A stretch of 64,000 nucleotides of DNA from Larsenimonas rhizosphaerae (GTDB lineage Bacteria; Pseudomonadota; Gammaproteobacteria; Pseudomonadales; Halomonadaceae): positions 1,471,096 to 1,535,095 of the forward strand of contig NZ_JAMLJK010000001.1 of NCBI RefSeq assembly GCF_023700005.1, written 5' to 3'. A program made the translations under genes and the position numbers. The notes below the pieces were generated by a model. That model made no database searches. It saw only the letters and a list, made by a program, of their open reading frames with translations, and had not been told where the DNA came from. Numbering within the stretch: position 1 is the stretch's first letter; each line of letters starts with the position of its first letter. Of the stretch, positions 36,760 to 47,279 are shown piece by piece.

Positions 36760-38205
36760 ATGGCAGGACGTACCCTGTATGACAAGTTGTGGGACAGCCA
36801 CCTGGTGCAGCAGCGCGACGATGGCACATCGCTTATTTATATCGATCGCCAACTGCTTCACGAAGTGACCTCGCCGCAGGCCTTTGAAGGTCTGCGCCTC
36901 GCAGGGCGCCGGCCGTGGCGGCTGGATTCCAACCTGGCCACGCCGGATCACAATGTGCCTACCACGCTCAAGGAGCGCAGTGTCGGCATTGGCGGGATCG
37001 AGGACGAAGTCTCTCGCATCCAGGTGCAGACCCTCGATGACAATTGCCGTTCCTTTGATATCGAGCAGTTTTCCATCAATGATGAGCGGCAGGGTATCGT
37101 GCACGTGGTCGGTCCCGAGCAGGGGGCAACACTGCCGGGAATGACCGTGGTCTGTGGTGACTCTCATACCGCCACGCACGGTGCCTTTGGCGCGTTGGCG
37201 CACGGTATCGGGACCTCCGAGGTTGAGCACGTGCTGGCTACCCAATGTCTGATTCAGCGCAAGATGAAAAACCTGCTGATTCAGGTCGATGGTGAGCTCG
37301 GTGAGCGCATCACTGCCAAGGATATCGTGCTGGCCGTGATTGCTCGTATCGGGACGGCGGGCGGTACAGGGTACGCGATTGAATTTGCCGGCTCGGCCAT
37401 TCGCGGGTTGTCCATGGAAGGTCGCATGACCATTTGCAACATGGCCATTGAAGCCGGGGCACGTGTTGGTCTGGTAGGCGTGGATCAAACCACGATCGAC
37501 TACGTCGCCAGGCGTCCGTTTGCACCGACCGAAGAACAGTGGGAGCAGGCGGTAGCTGCCTGGCAGGATCTGGTCTCGGACAGGGATGCCGTGTTTGACA
37601 AGGTCGTAACGCTTGATGCCAGTGAGATCGAGCCTCAGGTCAGCTGGGGAACCAGCCCTGAAATGGTTACTGGCATCAACGGTCAGGTGCCTGATCCGGC
37701 CTCCATCAGTGATGAGCCGCGTCGGCGCGGCATCGAGCGTGCGCTTGAATACATGGGGCTTCATGGTGGTCAGAACATCAAGGATATTCACCTTGATCGT
37801 GTATTCATCGGCTCCTGCACCAACTCGCGTATTGAGGATCTTCGTGCTGCCGCTGAAGTGGTCAGAGGGCATCATGTGTCCTCCAGCATCAAGCAGGCGA
37901 TGGTGGTGCCGGGGTCGGGGCTGGTCAAGCGGATGGCCGAGCGTGAAGGGCTGGATACCATCTTCAAGCAGGCCGGCTTTGAATGGCGCGAGCCTGGCTG
38001 CTCCATGTGTCTGGCGATGAATGCTGACAAGCTTGGCGCGGGCGAGCACTGTGCCTCGACGTCGAACCGCAACTTTGAAGGGCGTCAGGGGTATGGCGGT
38101 CGGACGCATCTGGTGAGCCCTGCGATGGCTGCCGCCGCCGCGATTGCCGGTCATTTCGTGGATATTCGAGAGTGGTCCTTCAATCCGGAAAGGGAGACAG
38201 CCTGA
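36760..38205 (+). CDS. leuC: 3-isopropylmalate dehydratase large subunit
   Basis: LeuC with LeuD isomerises 2- to 3-isopropylmalate in leucine synthesis, using a [4Fe-4S] cluster. The 481-residue product has [10 protein letters not shown] near the start, [33 protein letters not shown] and [11 protein letters not shown], which include the three cluster cysteines. The ATG at 36760 follows GGGGAGAGAG. Its last base is the first base of the leuD start codon, so the subunits are translated together. Confidence 0.97.
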   Translation: MAGRTLYDKLWDSHLVQQRDDGTSLIYIDRQLLHEVTSPQAFEGLRLAGRRPWRLDSNLATPDHNVPTTLKERSVGIGGIEDEVSRIQVQTLDDNCRSFDIEQFSINDERQGIVHVVGPEQGATLPGMTVVCGDSHTATHGAFGALAHGIGTSEVEHVLATQCLIQRKMKNLLIQVDGELGERITAKDIVLAVIARIGTAGGTGYAIEFAGSAIRGLSMEGRMTICNMAIEAGARVGLVGVDQTTIDYVARRPFAPTEEQWEQAVAAWQDLVSDRDAVFDKVVTLDASEIEPQVSWGTSPEMVTGINGQVPDPASISDEPRRRGIERALEYMGLHGGQNIKDIHLDRVFIGSCTNSRIEDLRAAAEVVRGHHVSSSIKQAMVVPGSGLVKRMAEREGLDTIFKQAGFEWREPGCSMCLAMNADKLGAGEHCASTSNRNFEGRQGYGGRTHLVSPAMAAAAAIAGHFVDIREWSFNPERETA

Positions 38206-38855
38206 TGAACAAGTTTGTACGCCATGACGGTCTTGTTGCACCGCTGAACCGGTCCAATGTTGATACTGACCTGATTATTCCAAAGCAGTTTCTGAAATCG
38301 ATCAAGCGAACCGGCTTTGGCCCCAATCTGTTTGATGAACTGCGCTATCTGGACGAAGGCTTTCCGGGACAGGATGCGAGCAATCGTCCGAAAAACCCCG
38401 AGTTTGTCCTCAATCAGCCGCGTTACGAGGATGCCAGCATTCTGCTGACGCGAAGCAATTTCGGGTGTGGCAGCTCGCGTGAGCATGCCCCCTGGGCGCT
38501 GGAGGATTTCGGGTTCCGTGTCATCATTGCCCCAAGCTTTGCAGATATCTTTTTCAACAATGCCTTCAAGAACGGTCTCTTGTTGATCACGTTAAGCGAG
38601 GCGCAGGTCGAGTCGCTGATGAAGCAGGTTGAAGCCACACCGGGTTACCGGCTTGATATCGATCTTGCCGAGCAGGTCATCCATTGCCCGGATGGCACTA
38701 CGCTGGCGTTCGAGGTGGATTCATTCCGCAAGTACTGCCTCGAAAACGGGCTGGATGACATTGGATTGACTCTTCAGCAGGCAGATGCGATCAAGCAGTT
38801 TGAAACCACCTACCGTCAGAACAACCCGTGGTTGTTTCGGGCGCCGGTCGCCTGA
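38205..38855 (+). CDS. leuD: 3-isopropylmalate dehydratase small subunit
   Basis: LeuD is the small swivelling subunit of isopropylmalate isomerase. The 216-residue product has the substrate loop [29 protein letters not shown] and the family ending with NPWLFRA. The ATG at 38205 overlaps the leuC stop by one base. A hairpin and a terminator-like element separate it from leuB. Confidence 0.97.
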   Translation: MNKFVRHDGLVAPLNRSNVDTDLIIPKQFLKSIKRTGFGPNLFDELRYLDEGFPGQDASNRPKNPEFVLNQPRYEDASILLTRSNFGCGSSREHAPWALEDFGFRVIIAPSFADIFFNNAFKNGLLLITLSEAQVESLMKQVEATPGYRLDIDLAEQVIHCPDGTTLAFEVDSFRKYCLENGLDDIGLTLQQADAIKQFETTYRQNNPWLFRAPVA

Positions 38856-38883
38856 TGTAATGAGTGCACATTGAACAGCCTCC

Positions 38884-38907
38884 GGACAGTGCCCCATTGC
38901 ACTGTCC
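38884..38907. other. Hairpin in the leuD-leuB intergenic region
   Basis: A perfect 8-base inverted repeat (GGACAGTG / CACTGTCC, loop of 8) without a T-run lies 28 bases after the leuD stop and directly before a terminator-like stem-loop. It could protect the leuCD message or modulate readthrough. Confidence 0.55.
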
Positions 38908-38918
38908 GTCAACCGTCA

Positions 38919-38946
38919 ATGAGCGCATGGTGCGCTCATTTTTTAT
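38919..38946 (+). terminator. Rho-independent terminator between leuD and leuB
   Basis: Stem AATGAGCGCA / TGCGCTCATT with a TGG loop and six T lies between two genes of the same pathway, 24 bases before the leuB start. It implies separate or attenuated expression of leuB. Confidence 0.85.
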
Positions 38947-38969
38947 AGTCATGAGCAAGAGGCAAAGGA

Positions 38970-40058
38970 ATGAGTCAGCATATTCTGGTACTTCCCGGCG
39001 ACGGGATCGGCCCTGAAATTACCCGTGAAGCGGTCAGGGTACTGGAAGCCTGTCAGGCGCAGGGGCTCGATATCACCATCGAGCACGATATTGTAGGCGG
39101 TGCTGCCATTGACCGGCATGGCGTGCCACTGGCTGATGAAACCCTGGAGCGTGCCCGGCGTGCCCAGGCTATTCTGCTGGGGGCCGTTGGCGGGCCGAAG
39201 TGGGATACGATGGAAGATATCAGCAAGCGTCCTGAAAAGGGGCTGCTGGCTCTTCGCAAGGAGCTCAATCTCTTTGGTAACCTGCGCCCGGCGCTGCTGT
39301 ATCCGCAACTGGCCGAGGCATCAAGCCTCAAACCGGAAGTGGTGTCAGGGCTGGATATCATGATTGTCCGTGAGCTGACCGGTGGTATTTACTTTGGTCA
39401 GCCGCGTGGGTTCGGCGAGCGCGAGGACGGCACGCGTTACGGTTACAACACCTATATCTATGATGAGAAGGAAGTCGAGCGGATCGGTCGAATTGCCTTT
39501 GACATGGCTGGCAAGCGTGGCGGCAGGCTGTGCAGCGTTGACAAGGCCAACGTGCTGGAGGCCACTATCCTGTGGCGTGAGGTCATGAATCGACTGGCTC
39601 CGGAATACCCGGAGGTCGAGCTGTCTCACATGTATGTCGACAACGCTGCCATGCAGCTGGTACGGGCACCGAAACAGTTCGACGTCATCGTCACCGGCAA
39701 CATGTTCGGCGATATTCTGTCTGATGCGGCCGCCATGCTGACCGGCTCGATCGGCATGCTGCCCTCTGCATCGCTCAATGAGCATGGCTGCGGCATGTTC
39801 GAGCCCTGCCATGGCAGTGCTCCGGATATCGCCGGGCAGGGCCTGGCCAATCCACTGGCCACTATTCTTTCAGTGGCCATGATGCTTCGCTATTCACTGA
39901 ATGCCCCGGCGATGGCGGATCGTATCGAGCGGGCCGTCGGGCGTGTACTGGATAATAACCTGCGTACGGCAGATATTGCGTATGACGGCACACGCCAGGT
40001 CACGACCCGGGAAATGGGTGATGCCGTGGTGGCTGCGTTTGAGCAGGACAGTCAGTAG
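38970..40058 (+). CDS. leuB: 3-isopropylmalate dehydrogenase
   Basis: LeuB oxidises and decarboxylates 3-isopropylmalate with NAD+. The 362-residue product begins [13 protein letters not shown] and has [34 protein letters not shown] and [14 protein letters not shown], all typical. A GAGG ribosome site lies seven bases before the ATG. A strong terminator precedes it, so it either has its own promoter within about 25 bases of the hairpin or depends on readthrough. asd follows 52 bases downstream. Confidence 0.97.
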   Translation: MSQHILVLPGDGIGPEITREAVRVLEACQAQGLDITIEHDIVGGAAIDRHGVPLADETLERARRAQAILLGAVGGPKWDTMEDISKRPEKGLLALRKELNLFGNLRPALLYPQLAEASSLKPEVVSGLDIMIVRELTGGIYFGQPRGFGEREDGTRYGYNTYIYDEKEVERIGRIAFDMAGKRGGRLCSVDKANVLEATILWREVMNRLAPEYPEVELSHMYVDNAAMQLVRAPKQFDVIVTGNMFGDILSDAAAMLTGSIGMLPSASLNEHGCGMFEPCHGSAPDIAGQGLANPLATILSVAMMLRYSLNAPAMADRIERAVGRVLDNNLRTADIAYDGTRQVTTREMGDAVVAAFEQDSQ

Positions 40059-40110
40059 AGAAGGCGCCGACGCTGATAACACCATTGACGAATAACAACG
40101 GGAGCAGGAT

Positions 40111-41232
40111 ATGTTAAGGACTGGATTTGTTGGCTGGCGCGGCATGGTAGGGTCCGTGCTGTTGCAGCGCATGCAGGAAGACGGTGATTTCAAGCACATC
40201 GAGCCGGTATTTTTCTCTACCTCCCAGGTGGGGGAGCCTGCGCCGGAGGTTGGAGTGGATGCTCCGCCATTGCAGGATGCCCACAGCATCGAAGCGCTTA
40301 AATCCCTCGACGTTATCATTACCTGCCAGGGTGGCGATTATACCTCCAGCATGTATCAGCCCCTGCGCGACAGCGGCTGGGATGGCTACTGGATCGACGC
40401 TGCCAGTACCCTGCGCATGGCCGATGACGCTGCCATCGTGCTGGATCCGGTCAATCGGAAGGTGATTGACCAGAAGTTGAGTGATGGCTGCAAGACCTTC
40501 TGTGGGGGCAACTGCACGGTCAGTCTGATGCTGATGGGGCTGGGAGGGTTGTTCGACGCCGGACTGATCGAGTGGATGACCTCCATGACCTATCAGGCTG
40601 CTTCCGGTTCCGGTGCGAAGAACATGCGTGAGCTATTGTCACAGATGGGGCAACTTGGCGATGTGGTGCGCAGTGATCTGGCCAACCCCAGCGCGGCCAT
40701 TCTGGACATTGATCGCAAGGTAACCGCTGCAATGCGGGGCAGTGACTTCCCTATCGATCATTTTGGTGCCCCGCTGGGCGGCAGTCTGCTGCCCTGGATC
40801 GACAAGAAAATGGATAACGGCCAGAGCAAGGAAGAATGGAAGGGGGGTGTGGAAACCAACCGCATTCTTGGCACGGGTGACCGCCCGATTCTGATCGACG
40901 GCTTGTGCGTGCGTGTCGGAGCCATGCGCTCTCACTCCCAGGCCTTCACTATCAAGTTGACCCGGGATGTGCCGATGGATGAAATCGAGGATCGCATTGC
41001 ACGGCACAACGAGTGGGTCAGCGTCGTGGCCAACGACAAGGAAGATACCCTGTCTTCACTGACGCCAGCCGCAGTGACCGGCACGCTGAATGTCCCTGTC
41101 GGTCGGTTGCGCAAGCTGGCCATGGGGGGAGAGTATCTGACGGCGTTCAGTGTGGGTGACCAGCTGCTGTGGGGCGCTGCCGAGCCGCTCAAACGAATGC
41201 TGATGGTGCTCAGGGAGCACAAGGGGCTTTAA
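40111..41232 (+). CDS. asd: Aspartate-semialdehyde dehydrogenase
   Basis: Asd reduces aspartyl phosphate to aspartate semialdehyde, the branch point to lysine, threonine, methionine and diaminopimelate. The 373-residue product starts [11 protein letters not shown], has the nucleophile cysteine in [11 protein letters not shown], and later [11 protein letters not shown] and [12 protein letters not shown]. The pattern and length match the E. coli/pseudomonad Asd type, and adjacency to leuB and fimV is as in Pseudomonas. A terminator follows directly. Confidence 0.97.
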   Translation: MLRTGFVGWRGMVGSVLLQRMQEDGDFKHIEPVFFSTSQVGEPAPEVGVDAPPLQDAHSIEALKSLDVIITCQGGDYTSSMYQPLRDSGWDGYWIDAASTLRMADDAAIVLDPVNRKVIDQKLSDGCKTFCGGNCTVSLMLMGLGGLFDAGLIEWMTSMTYQAASGSGAKNMRELLSQMGQLGDVVRSDLANPSAAILDIDRKVTAAMRGSDFPIDHFGAPLGGSLLPWIDKKMDNGQSKEEWKGGVETNRILGTGDRPILIDGLCVRVGAMRSHSQAFTIKLTRDVPMDEIEDRIARHNEWVSVVANDKEDTLSSLTPAAVTGTLNVPVGRLRKLAMGGEYLTAFSVGDQLLWGAAEPLKRMLMVLREHKGL

Positions 41233-41257
41233 GCCACTCAGTGTGCCTGCGGTACTG

Positions 41258-41280
41258 CGCCTCCTTCGGGAGGCGTTTTG
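41258..41280 (+). terminator. Rho-independent terminator of asd
   Basis: The stem CGCCTCC / GGAGGCG around TTCG is followed by TTTTG. It lies 26 bases after the asd stop and upstream of the fimV start at 41338. Confidence 0.88.
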
Positions 41281-41337
41281 GTATGCGATCCCGAACTCTG
41301 CTTACGGCCGCTGTGCGGCAGGCTATCAAGGATTGCC

Positions 41338-43341
41338 ATGAACCATTTTGCAGGTCGCATGCTGCTTGTTTCGCTGTTTCTGTCGGCCTCCCCGGCATGG
41401 GCTCTTGGTGTGGGGGAGCCGCGTCTGAGTTCCTCCCTGAACATGCCTCTGGCTGCTGCATTACCACTGACAGACACCGGCAGCCTGACGGCTGATGACA
41501 TCCATGTCGGCCTGGCCAGCGCTGCCCGCTTCAATGAGGCCGGTCTTGCTCGTACGGCACAAACCGATACGCTTGATTTTGCCGTGACCGGTGGGCCGGG
41601 GAATCTGCAGATTACCATTGTAGGGCGTGCGCCTCTGCGAGAGCCGGTGCTGGATACCGTGCTGGATATAAGCTGGCCCGGAGGGCAGCTTCAGCGTCAT
41701 GTGGCGTTTCTACCGGGCCTGAACCCGGAGGGTGTTCGGTCAGCATCGCTCCCTGCGCCATCTCCAGTGCCGGATGCCCGTGTGGTGCCCTGGCCGGTCA
41801 CCGCCCAGGCGCGCAAGGGTGAGGATCTGGCCGCCGTCGCCGCTCGCCTTGCCAACGAACGCAGCGTGACGCCGGCGCAGATGCAGTGGGCACTCATGCA
41901 GGCCAATCCCTCGCTGTCCACCTTTGAACAACCTCTCAAGCGCTTTGGTCCGCTGGTTGTTCCGAGTGAAGGCAGTGTGCTCTCACAGCCGACTGCACAG
42001 GTACGGACAGGTCTTGCAGCTGCCTTGAAAAAAACACCGGCTGACGCCTCGCCTGTCCCTGATTTGCCGCTCGCCGGTGATGTGTCTGCCCGGCTGGATC
42101 AACTGGAAAGTCGCACGGCCCTGTTGGATGATCTCGCGACCTGGGGGGCCAGATTGTCCGAGTGGCAAAATCGCCTTCAGATAGTGGAGGCGCGCCAGGC
42201 AGAGGCGCGCTCCTCACTTGAAGCGCTCGAAACCCGGCTGGCCGGAGAAGAGGCACGCCTCGGCAAGCGTCTCGATCAGCTTGCCTATCAACAGTCATCG
42301 TCTGTTTCTCAGCGCCTGGCCGAGCCTGATACCTCTCGGTGGAAGGTCGGTGACAGCATGCTGGCCGCCGGCGCGGTCTTTCTGGTCATTGCACTGAGCA
42401 GCCTGCTGGTTCTTCGACGTAGGCGCCGTATCAGCGAACAGAACGAGGACGTCGTGGAGCCTGTTATTCAGCAGGCACCCCATGCTCCTGAGCCTGTCAC
42501 GCCGTCGCCCCGGCATGCAGCCTCTGAGCCGGTCGTAAATGCACCTGTAGTAGATGCTCTGAAGGTGGCAGCACCGCTTGACGCTGCAGCAGTCGAGGAT
42601 GTCTTTGAAAAGGCGGTTGCTGACAGGGAGGTTTCAGGAAAGACGGAGCAGGCTACGCCCGAAACTACCGACAATGCCCCCGCGCCCTTCAGCACACCAT
42701 CCCCGGCCATGCCTGAACTGGAGTTCACCATGGGCTCGGGGGCCAAAAAAGCAGAGGCTCCTCCTGAAAGCGAACAGCAGGATATCGTGGATATCTTTAT
42801 TTCACATGGGCGTCTCGATGCAGCTCGTGAAATGCTGGAAGGTGAGCTGACGGGTACTGCAGGTCGGCCTCGAACGCGTCTTAAGCTGATGGAAGTGCTG
42901 GCAGCGCTGGGTCTAAGCGATGAGCTGGAACAGCATGCAGATGTACTTGCCACTCATGATGACGATGAGATACGAAAGCGCGCCATGGCATTGACCGGGC
43001 GTGATTTCATGGCAGGTGCGCCGCTGACGCTTGAAGGCGGTGATGGTGGACTTGCCGAATCATCGGTGATGGATACGGCCGGGTCATATGGTGAGTCTGA
43101 TATTGTCGACAGCGATTCACCGACCTGGGCGCTGGAGGAGGTGGCATTTGATGGGCTTGATCAGGATAATGGCAGTCTTGCGGATACCGCCCCTGATGAG
43201 CGGTTGACCCGAGCCCATTTGCTCCTTGAGGAAGACAAGGCCGACGAGGCCATGGCCCTGTTGTTCGACGTCATGGATGACGGTGACCCGGCGTCAAGGG
43301 ATGCTGCGCGTCACCTGCTGGAGCGTTACGAGACGAATTGA
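41338..43341 (+). CDS. fimV: FimV/HubP-like polar peptidoglycan-associated protein
   Basis: FimV/HubP proteins organise the cell pole and type IV pili, and their periplasmic part binds peptidoglycan. The 667-residue product has a signal peptide ending in SPAWA, the conserved LSSSLNMPLAA..LPL start, a LysM-like region near residue 150, a coiled-coil stretch near 250-330, a single membrane segment (MLAAGAVFLVIALSSLLVLRR, about 340-362), then an acidic cytoplasmic part with a C-terminal FimV domain ending RHLLERYE. The ATG follows AAGGA six bases upstream; an upstream TTG-start frame runs into the asd terminator and is unlikely. The asd-fimV-truA order matches pseudomonads. Confidence 0.9.
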   Translation: MNHFAGRMLLVSLFLSASPAWALGVGEPRLSSSLNMPLAAALPLTDTGSLTADDIHVGLASAARFNEAGLARTAQTDTLDFAVTGGPGNLQITIVGRAPLREPVLDTVLDISWPGGQLQRHVAFLPGLNPEGVRSASLPAPSPVPDARVVPWPVTAQARKGEDLAAVAARLANERSVTPAQMQWALMQANPSLSTFEQPLKRFGPLVVPSEGSVLSQPTAQVRTGLAAALKKTPADASPVPDLPLAGDVSARLDQLESRTALLDDLATWGARLSEWQNRLQIVEARQAEARSSLEALETRLAGEEARLGKRLDQLAYQQSSSVSQRLAEPDTSRWKVGDSMLAAGAVFLVIALSSLLVLRRRRRISEQNEDVVEPVIQQAPHAPEPVTPSPRHAASEPVVNAPVVDALKVAAPLDAAAVEDVFEKAVADREVSGKTEQATPETTDNAPAPFSTPSPAMPELEFTMGSGAKKAEAPPESEQQDIVDIFISHGRLDAAREMLEGELTGTAGRPRTRLKLMEVLAALGLSDELEQHADVLATHDDDEIRKRAMALTGRDFMAGAPLTLEGGDGGLAESSVMDTAGSYGESDIVDSDSPTWALEEVAFDGLDQDNGSLADTAPDERLTRAHLLLEEDKADEAMALLFDVMDDGDPASRDAARHLLERYETN

Positions 43342-43344
43342 TGC

Positions 43345-44238
43345 ATGTCCCTGTTTGATTTTCTGGATGAAACCGCCCCGATGACGGGGCGTCTTGCGTT
43401 GGGCATTGAGTACAATGGCCAGCAATACATGGGCTGGCAACGTCTGCAGCATGGCCCATCCGTACAGGCAGCGCTTGAAAGGGCACTGTCTCGTATTGCT
43501 GCCGCGGAGGTGGAAGTGCTCAGCAGTGGTCGAACAGACTCGGGCGTGCACGCCACCCGGCAGATTGCCCATTTTGACGCCCCGTCTCCCCGGACTGAAA
43601 AAGCCTGGATGATGGGGGCAAACGCCATATTGCCGCGGGACATCACCATTCACTGGATTCGCGAAGTTCCCTCGGACTTTCACGCCCGCTTCAGTGCTCT
43701 TGGCCGGCGCTATCGGTATGTCATCTATAACCGCGCGTCGCCGCCGGCCCTTGAGCATGATCGCGTGACCTGGCATCGTACGCCGCTGGATCACGAGTTG
43801 ATGCACCAGGCGGGACAGGCACTGGTTGGCGAGCATGATTTTTCCGCCTATCGGGCTTCCAGCTGTCAATCCGTCACTCCCTGGCGATTTCTGCACCATC
43901 TTGAGGTTAGCCGGCATGGGCCGCTGGTGGTGATCGATATTCAGGGAAATGCCTTTCTGCACCATATGGTACGCAATATTGCCGGTGTGCTGATGGCCAT
44001 CGGCGACAGGAGTCGTCCGGTGGCCTGGGCCGAGGAAGTGCTGCAAGGGCGAGATCGGACGATAGGTGGCATCACGGCTCCGGCAGCCGGCCTTTATTTC
44101 ATCGACAGCTGTTATGACGATTATTACGGTCTGCCTGCAGAACCGCTCGGCCCTTCATTTCTATGGCATACCGGTGAGTGGAGTGGTGAACGTGCAGTGC
44201 CCGTCAATGCCGTTACGCAACACAGGAGGCATTCATGA
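43345..44238 (+). CDS. truA: tRNA pseudouridine(38-40) synthase
   Basis: TruA converts uridines 38-40 of the tRNA anticodon arm to pseudouridine. The 297-residue product has the GIEYNGQQYMGWQ entry motif and the catalytic Asp65 in SGRTDSGVHA, then RRYRYVIYNR, FSAYRASSCQ and FLHHMVRNIAGVLMAIG. The ATG at 43345 begins 4 bases after the fimV stop; an in-frame ATG at 43381 (MTGRLALGIEY) is a possible shorter start. It overlaps trpF by 4 bases. Confidence 0.95.
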   Translation: MSLFDFLDETAPMTGRLALGIEYNGQQYMGWQRLQHGPSVQAALERALSRIAAAEVEVLSSGRTDSGVHATRQIAHFDAPSPRTEKAWMMGANAILPRDITIHWIREVPSDFHARFSALGRRYRYVIYNRASPPALEHDRVTWHRTPLDHELMHQAGQALVGEHDFSAYRASSCQSVTPWRFLHHLEVSRHGPLVVIDIQGNAFLHHMVRNIAGVLMAIGDRSRPVAWAEEVLQGRDRTIGGITAPAAGLYFIDSCYDDYYGLPAEPLGPSFLWHTGEWSGERAVPVNAVTQHRRHS

Positions 44239-44867
44239 ACCAGCGTTGTCGTATCAAGATCTGCGGATTGACGCGTCCCGAGGATGTGGATCACGCCGTG
44301 ATGTCAGGGGCTGATGCGCTTGGATTTGTGCTGTGGCCGGGTAGTCGCAGAGCCATCGAGCCGGACACACTGCAAGCCCTGTCTGCCCGTGTTCCTCCTT
44401 TTGTAACGCGAGTAGGTCTGTTCGTGGACCAGTCGGCGGAGTTGATCGCCGCCTGTCTCCCGTTTCTCGATATGCTGCAGTTTCACGGCGATGAGCCGCC
44501 GGAGGCCTGTCGGCTTTATGGCCGTCCCTGGCTCAAGGCGCTGCGGATGAAGGACGACCTTGATGTCGAGGCCGCCATGGATCGATACCACCAGGCGCAG
44601 GGCATTCTGCTTGATGCCTATCGTCCGGGTGTGCCCGGGGGGACCGGTGAAGCCTTTGACTGGGCGCGAGTACCTGTCGCCGGTCGAGGGCGTATCGTGC
44701 TGGCAGGCGGGTTGACGGCGGATAATGTTGGCCTGGCCATCCAAACTGCGCGCCCGTTTGCCGTGGATGTTTCCGGTGGCGTTGAACAGTCACCCGGTCA
44801 AAAGAGCGCCGAGCGCCTTGAAGGCTTTATTGATGCGGTCAGACAAGCCGAAATGGCGCCATATTAG
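44235..44867 (+). CDS. trpF: Phosphoribosylanthranilate isomerase
   Basis: TrpF catalyses the third step of tryptophan synthesis, an Amadori rearrangement. The 210-residue (beta/alpha)8 barrel has KICGLTRPED with the catalytic Cys, GFVLWPGSRR, LQFHGDE, LLDAYRPGVPGGTGEAFDW (catalytic Asp) and LAGGLTADNV, then DVSGGVEQSPGQKS. It lies alone, apart from other trp genes, which is the pseudomonad arrangement next to truA and accD. Confidence 0.96.
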   Translation: MNQRCRIKICGLTRPEDVDHAVMSGADALGFVLWPGSRRAIEPDTLQALSARVPPFVTRVGLFVDQSAELIAACLPFLDMLQFHGDEPPEACRLYGRPWLKALRMKDDLDVEAAMDRYHQAQGILLDAYRPGVPGGTGEAFDWARVPVAGRGRIVLAGGLTADNVGLAIQTARPFAVDVSGGVEQSPGQKSAERLEGFIDAVRQAEMAPY

Positions 44868-44883
44868 TGTATTTGAAATGCAT

Positions 44884-44937
44884 GACGCCGCCCCTTGCGA
44901 TAAACTCACGCCTTTGGTTATAGCCGCATGCGGCGTC
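44884..44937. other. Long-range inverted repeat in the trpF-accD gap
   Basis: The perfect 8-base repeat GACGCCGC ... GCGGCGTC is separated by 38 bases, upstream of accD. It has no T-run. It may be part of an mRNA leader or be chance; accD expression is often leader-controlled, so it is recorded. Confidence 0.35.
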
Positions 44938-45022
44938 GCTGTTTGGCAGCGTTATCTGATTATCAGGCATCCGGCATGTCCGGGTGTGACAGTTTGAATC
45001 TGAATACGGAATCCTTTGCGTT

Positions 45023-45955
45023 ATGAGCTGGCTGGATAAAATTGTCCCGTCCATGGGACGTACGCAGCGCGCTGATCGCCGCAACAATATCCCGGATGGA
45101 CTGTGGCACAAGTGCCCCAAATGTGAAGCTGTGCTGTATCGGCCCGAGCTCGAGCGTAACAGCCACGTTTGCCCGAAATGTGATCATCATCTGCGCCTGA
45201 ACGCCCGCAAGCGTCTGGCCTGGTTTCTGGATGAAGATGGCCGGGACGAAGTGCTGACGGACCTCGAACCAGTGGATCGCCTGAAGTTTCGTGATTCGAA
45301 GAAGTACAAGGACCGTCTGGCCGCAGCCCAGAAAGGGACGGGCGAAAACGATGCTCTGATCGCCATGAAAGGCACGCTCAAGCAGCTCCCGGTGGTGACC
45401 GTAGCGTTCGAGTTCAATTTCATGGGGGGGTCCATGGGTAGTGTGGTCGGTGAAAAATTCGCACGTGCCGCCACCATCGCCCTTGAAGAGCAGCGTCCGT
45501 TGATCTGTTTTGCGGCCAGTGGCGGTGCTCGCATGCAGGAAGCCCTGTTCTCGCTGATGCAGATGGCCAAGACTTCTGCAGCACTTGAGCGCCTGCGCAT
45601 GGCCGGTATTCCCTATATTTCCGTACTGACGGATCCGGTATTCGGCGGTGTGTCCGCGTCACTCGCCATGCTGGGTGATCTGAACGTGGCAGAGCCCAAT
45701 GCCCTGATCGGCTTTGCCGGCCCGCGTGTCATTGAACAGACCGTGCGTGAAAAACTGCCGGAAGGCTTTCAGCGCAGTGAGTTTTTGCTGGAGCATGGCA
45801 CGGTCGACATGATCGTGCATCGCAGTGAAATGCGCGATCGGCTTCATAATGTACTGAGCATCATGACCCATCAGCCCATGACGGCTCTCGATGACGAGCC
45901 CGTAGAACCCGTTGAGACAGACCGGGCTGACGGCGACGTTTCTACGCCATCATGA
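45023..45955 (+). CDS. accD: Acetyl-CoA carboxylase carboxyltransferase subunit beta
   Basis: AccD with AccA transfers carboxyl from carboxybiotin to acetyl-CoA, the first step of fatty acid synthesis. The 310-residue product has the N-terminal zinc-binding CPKC ... CPKC (residues about 32-54) and the catalytic core with [24 protein letters not shown] and SDPVFGG-like [13 protein letters not shown]. It overlaps folC by ATGA. The biotin it depends on is supplied by the operon at 3662-9424. Confidence 0.97.
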   Translation: MSWLDKIVPSMGRTQRADRRNNIPDGLWHKCPKCEAVLYRPELERNSHVCPKCDHHLRLNARKRLAWFLDEDGRDEVLTDLEPVDRLKFRDSKKYKDRLAAAQKGTGENDALIAMKGTLKQLPVVTVAFEFNFMGGSMGSVVGEKFARAATIALEEQRPLICFAASGGARMQEALFSLMQMAKTSAALERLRMAGIPYISVLTDPVFGGVSASLAMLGDLNVAEPNALIGFAGPRVIEQTVREKLPEGFQRSEFLLEHGTVDMIVHRSEMRDRLHNVLSIMTHQPMTALDDEPVEPVETDRADGDVSTPS

Positions 45956-47235
45956 GTAGTGGCCGGACGCTGGAACAGTGGTTGACGCTGCTTGAGCGCC
46001 GCCACCCGGTCGCCATAGACATGGGACTGGACCGTATTCGTGTTGTTGCTGATCGGCTGGGCCTGACCGACAGGCCCATTGCCGATCGGGTGGTCACGGT
46101 GGCCGGTACCAATGGCAAGGGCTCTACCGTAGCAATGTTGAATGCGCTGGCAAGCCATCATGGTCTGCGTTGTGCGGTGTATACCTCTCCGCATCTTCTG
46201 CACTATAACGAGCGGATCAGGCTGTCGGATGGCCTGGTGCGTGATGCCGAGCTGGTGCGCGCCTTTGAAGCAATCGATGACGCCTGCGGCGAAACCTCCC
46301 TGACGTATTTCGAAGCCGGCACACTGGCAGCGCTTTGGTTGATTCAGCAGGATGCCCCCGATATAGCGGTTCTGGAAGTCGGCCTGGGTGGCCGGCTTGA
46401 CGCCGTTAATCTGGTGGATGCCGATGTGGCCGTGGTCACTACCGTGGCACAGGATCATGCTGATTATCTTGGCAACGATCTTCAGAATATCGGCCGCGAA
46501 AAGGCCGGTATCATGCGTGCCGGCCGCCCGGCGGTGCTGGGCAGTGAGCATCTGCCGTCGTCCGTGGCCGCCCATGCAGAAGAGATTGGTGCCGTGCCGG
46601 TTTACTGTCTGGGACAGGACTTTCGCCGTACCGAGCCTGATGGTGAGTTTTGGCACTGGCAGGGGCGTGATACCGATGGAGAGCGTGTCGGGCTGAGCGA
46701 TCTTCCTGACCCTGGCCTGCCTCTGGATAATGCTGCGACTGCGCTTCAGGCTTTGATGCTGGCTGACGTTTCGCTGACGGCCAGTGCCGTCGAGCAGGCC
46801 TTCAAACAGGTGGAATTACCGGGGCGCATGCAGTGGCTGCATCGTGCCGGTCGTCAGTGGTGCCTGGATGTGGCACATAACCCTCATGCCGCCGAATATC
46901 TGGCGCAGCGGCTGTGCCAGCGTCCGCCCGGGCATCGAATCTGCATTCTTGCCATGCTGGGTGACAAGGATGCCGAGGGCGTTATTCGCGCCCTGATGCC
47001 GGTGGTGGACGAATGGAGAGTGGCTGGTCTGCCCGGTGAGCGTGCCCGCGACGCTGCCTCGCTTGCCCTGGAGGTTCAGCGGCTGGGTGGTCACGTGACA
47101 GCCTGCCACGAGACGCCGGGCAAGGCGGTCAGTAACCTGCTGGCGTCATCCGATCATCCATCGGCAGACGTTCTGGTGTGCGGGTCTTTTTTCACGGTGG
47201 CTGATGCACTTGCGGTCATGTCGACCACGGTGTGA
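45952..47235 (+). CDS. folC: Folylpolyglutamate synthase / dihydrofolate synthase
   Basis: FolC adds glutamate to dihydropteroate and to tetrahydrofolates. The 427-residue product has the Mur-ligase P-loop [26 protein letters not shown], the [11 protein letters not shown] segment and QDHADYLG, and later GRMQWLHR and [12 protein letters not shown]. Start overlaps the accD stop. Adjacency to accD is widely conserved. Confidence 0.96.
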   Translation: MSSGRTLEQWLTLLERRHPVAIDMGLDRIRVVADRLGLTDRPIADRVVTVAGTNGKGSTVAMLNALASHHGLRCAVYTSPHLLHYNERIRLSDGLVRDAELVRAFEAIDDACGETSLTYFEAGTLAALWLIQQDAPDIAVLEVGLGGRLDAVNLVDADVAVVTTVAQDHADYLGNDLQNIGREKAGIMRAGRPAVLGSEHLPSSVAAHAEEIGAVPVYCLGQDFRRTEPDGEFWHWQGRDTDGERVGLSDLPDPGLPLDNAATALQALMLADVSLTASAVEQAFKQVELPGRMQWLHRAGRQWCLDVAHNPHAAEYLAQRLCQRPPGHRICILAMLGDKDAEGVIRALMPVVDEWRVAGLPGERARDAASLALEVQRLGGHVTACHETPGKAVSNLLASSDHPSADVLVCGSFFTVADALAVMSTTV

Positions 47236-47279
47236 ACGTCGCCGTACGATGAGTCGGATTTACTGGGCAAGGAGATATC

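Noticed and set aside
41278-41337. TTG start giving a longer FimV
   Set aside because: It falls in the asd terminator, adds a non-hydrophobic piece before the signal peptide, and has no ribosome site.
42468-42953. Ser/Ala-rich frame opposite fimV
   Set aside because: It is the reverse complement of the acidic linker of FimV and has no independent signals.
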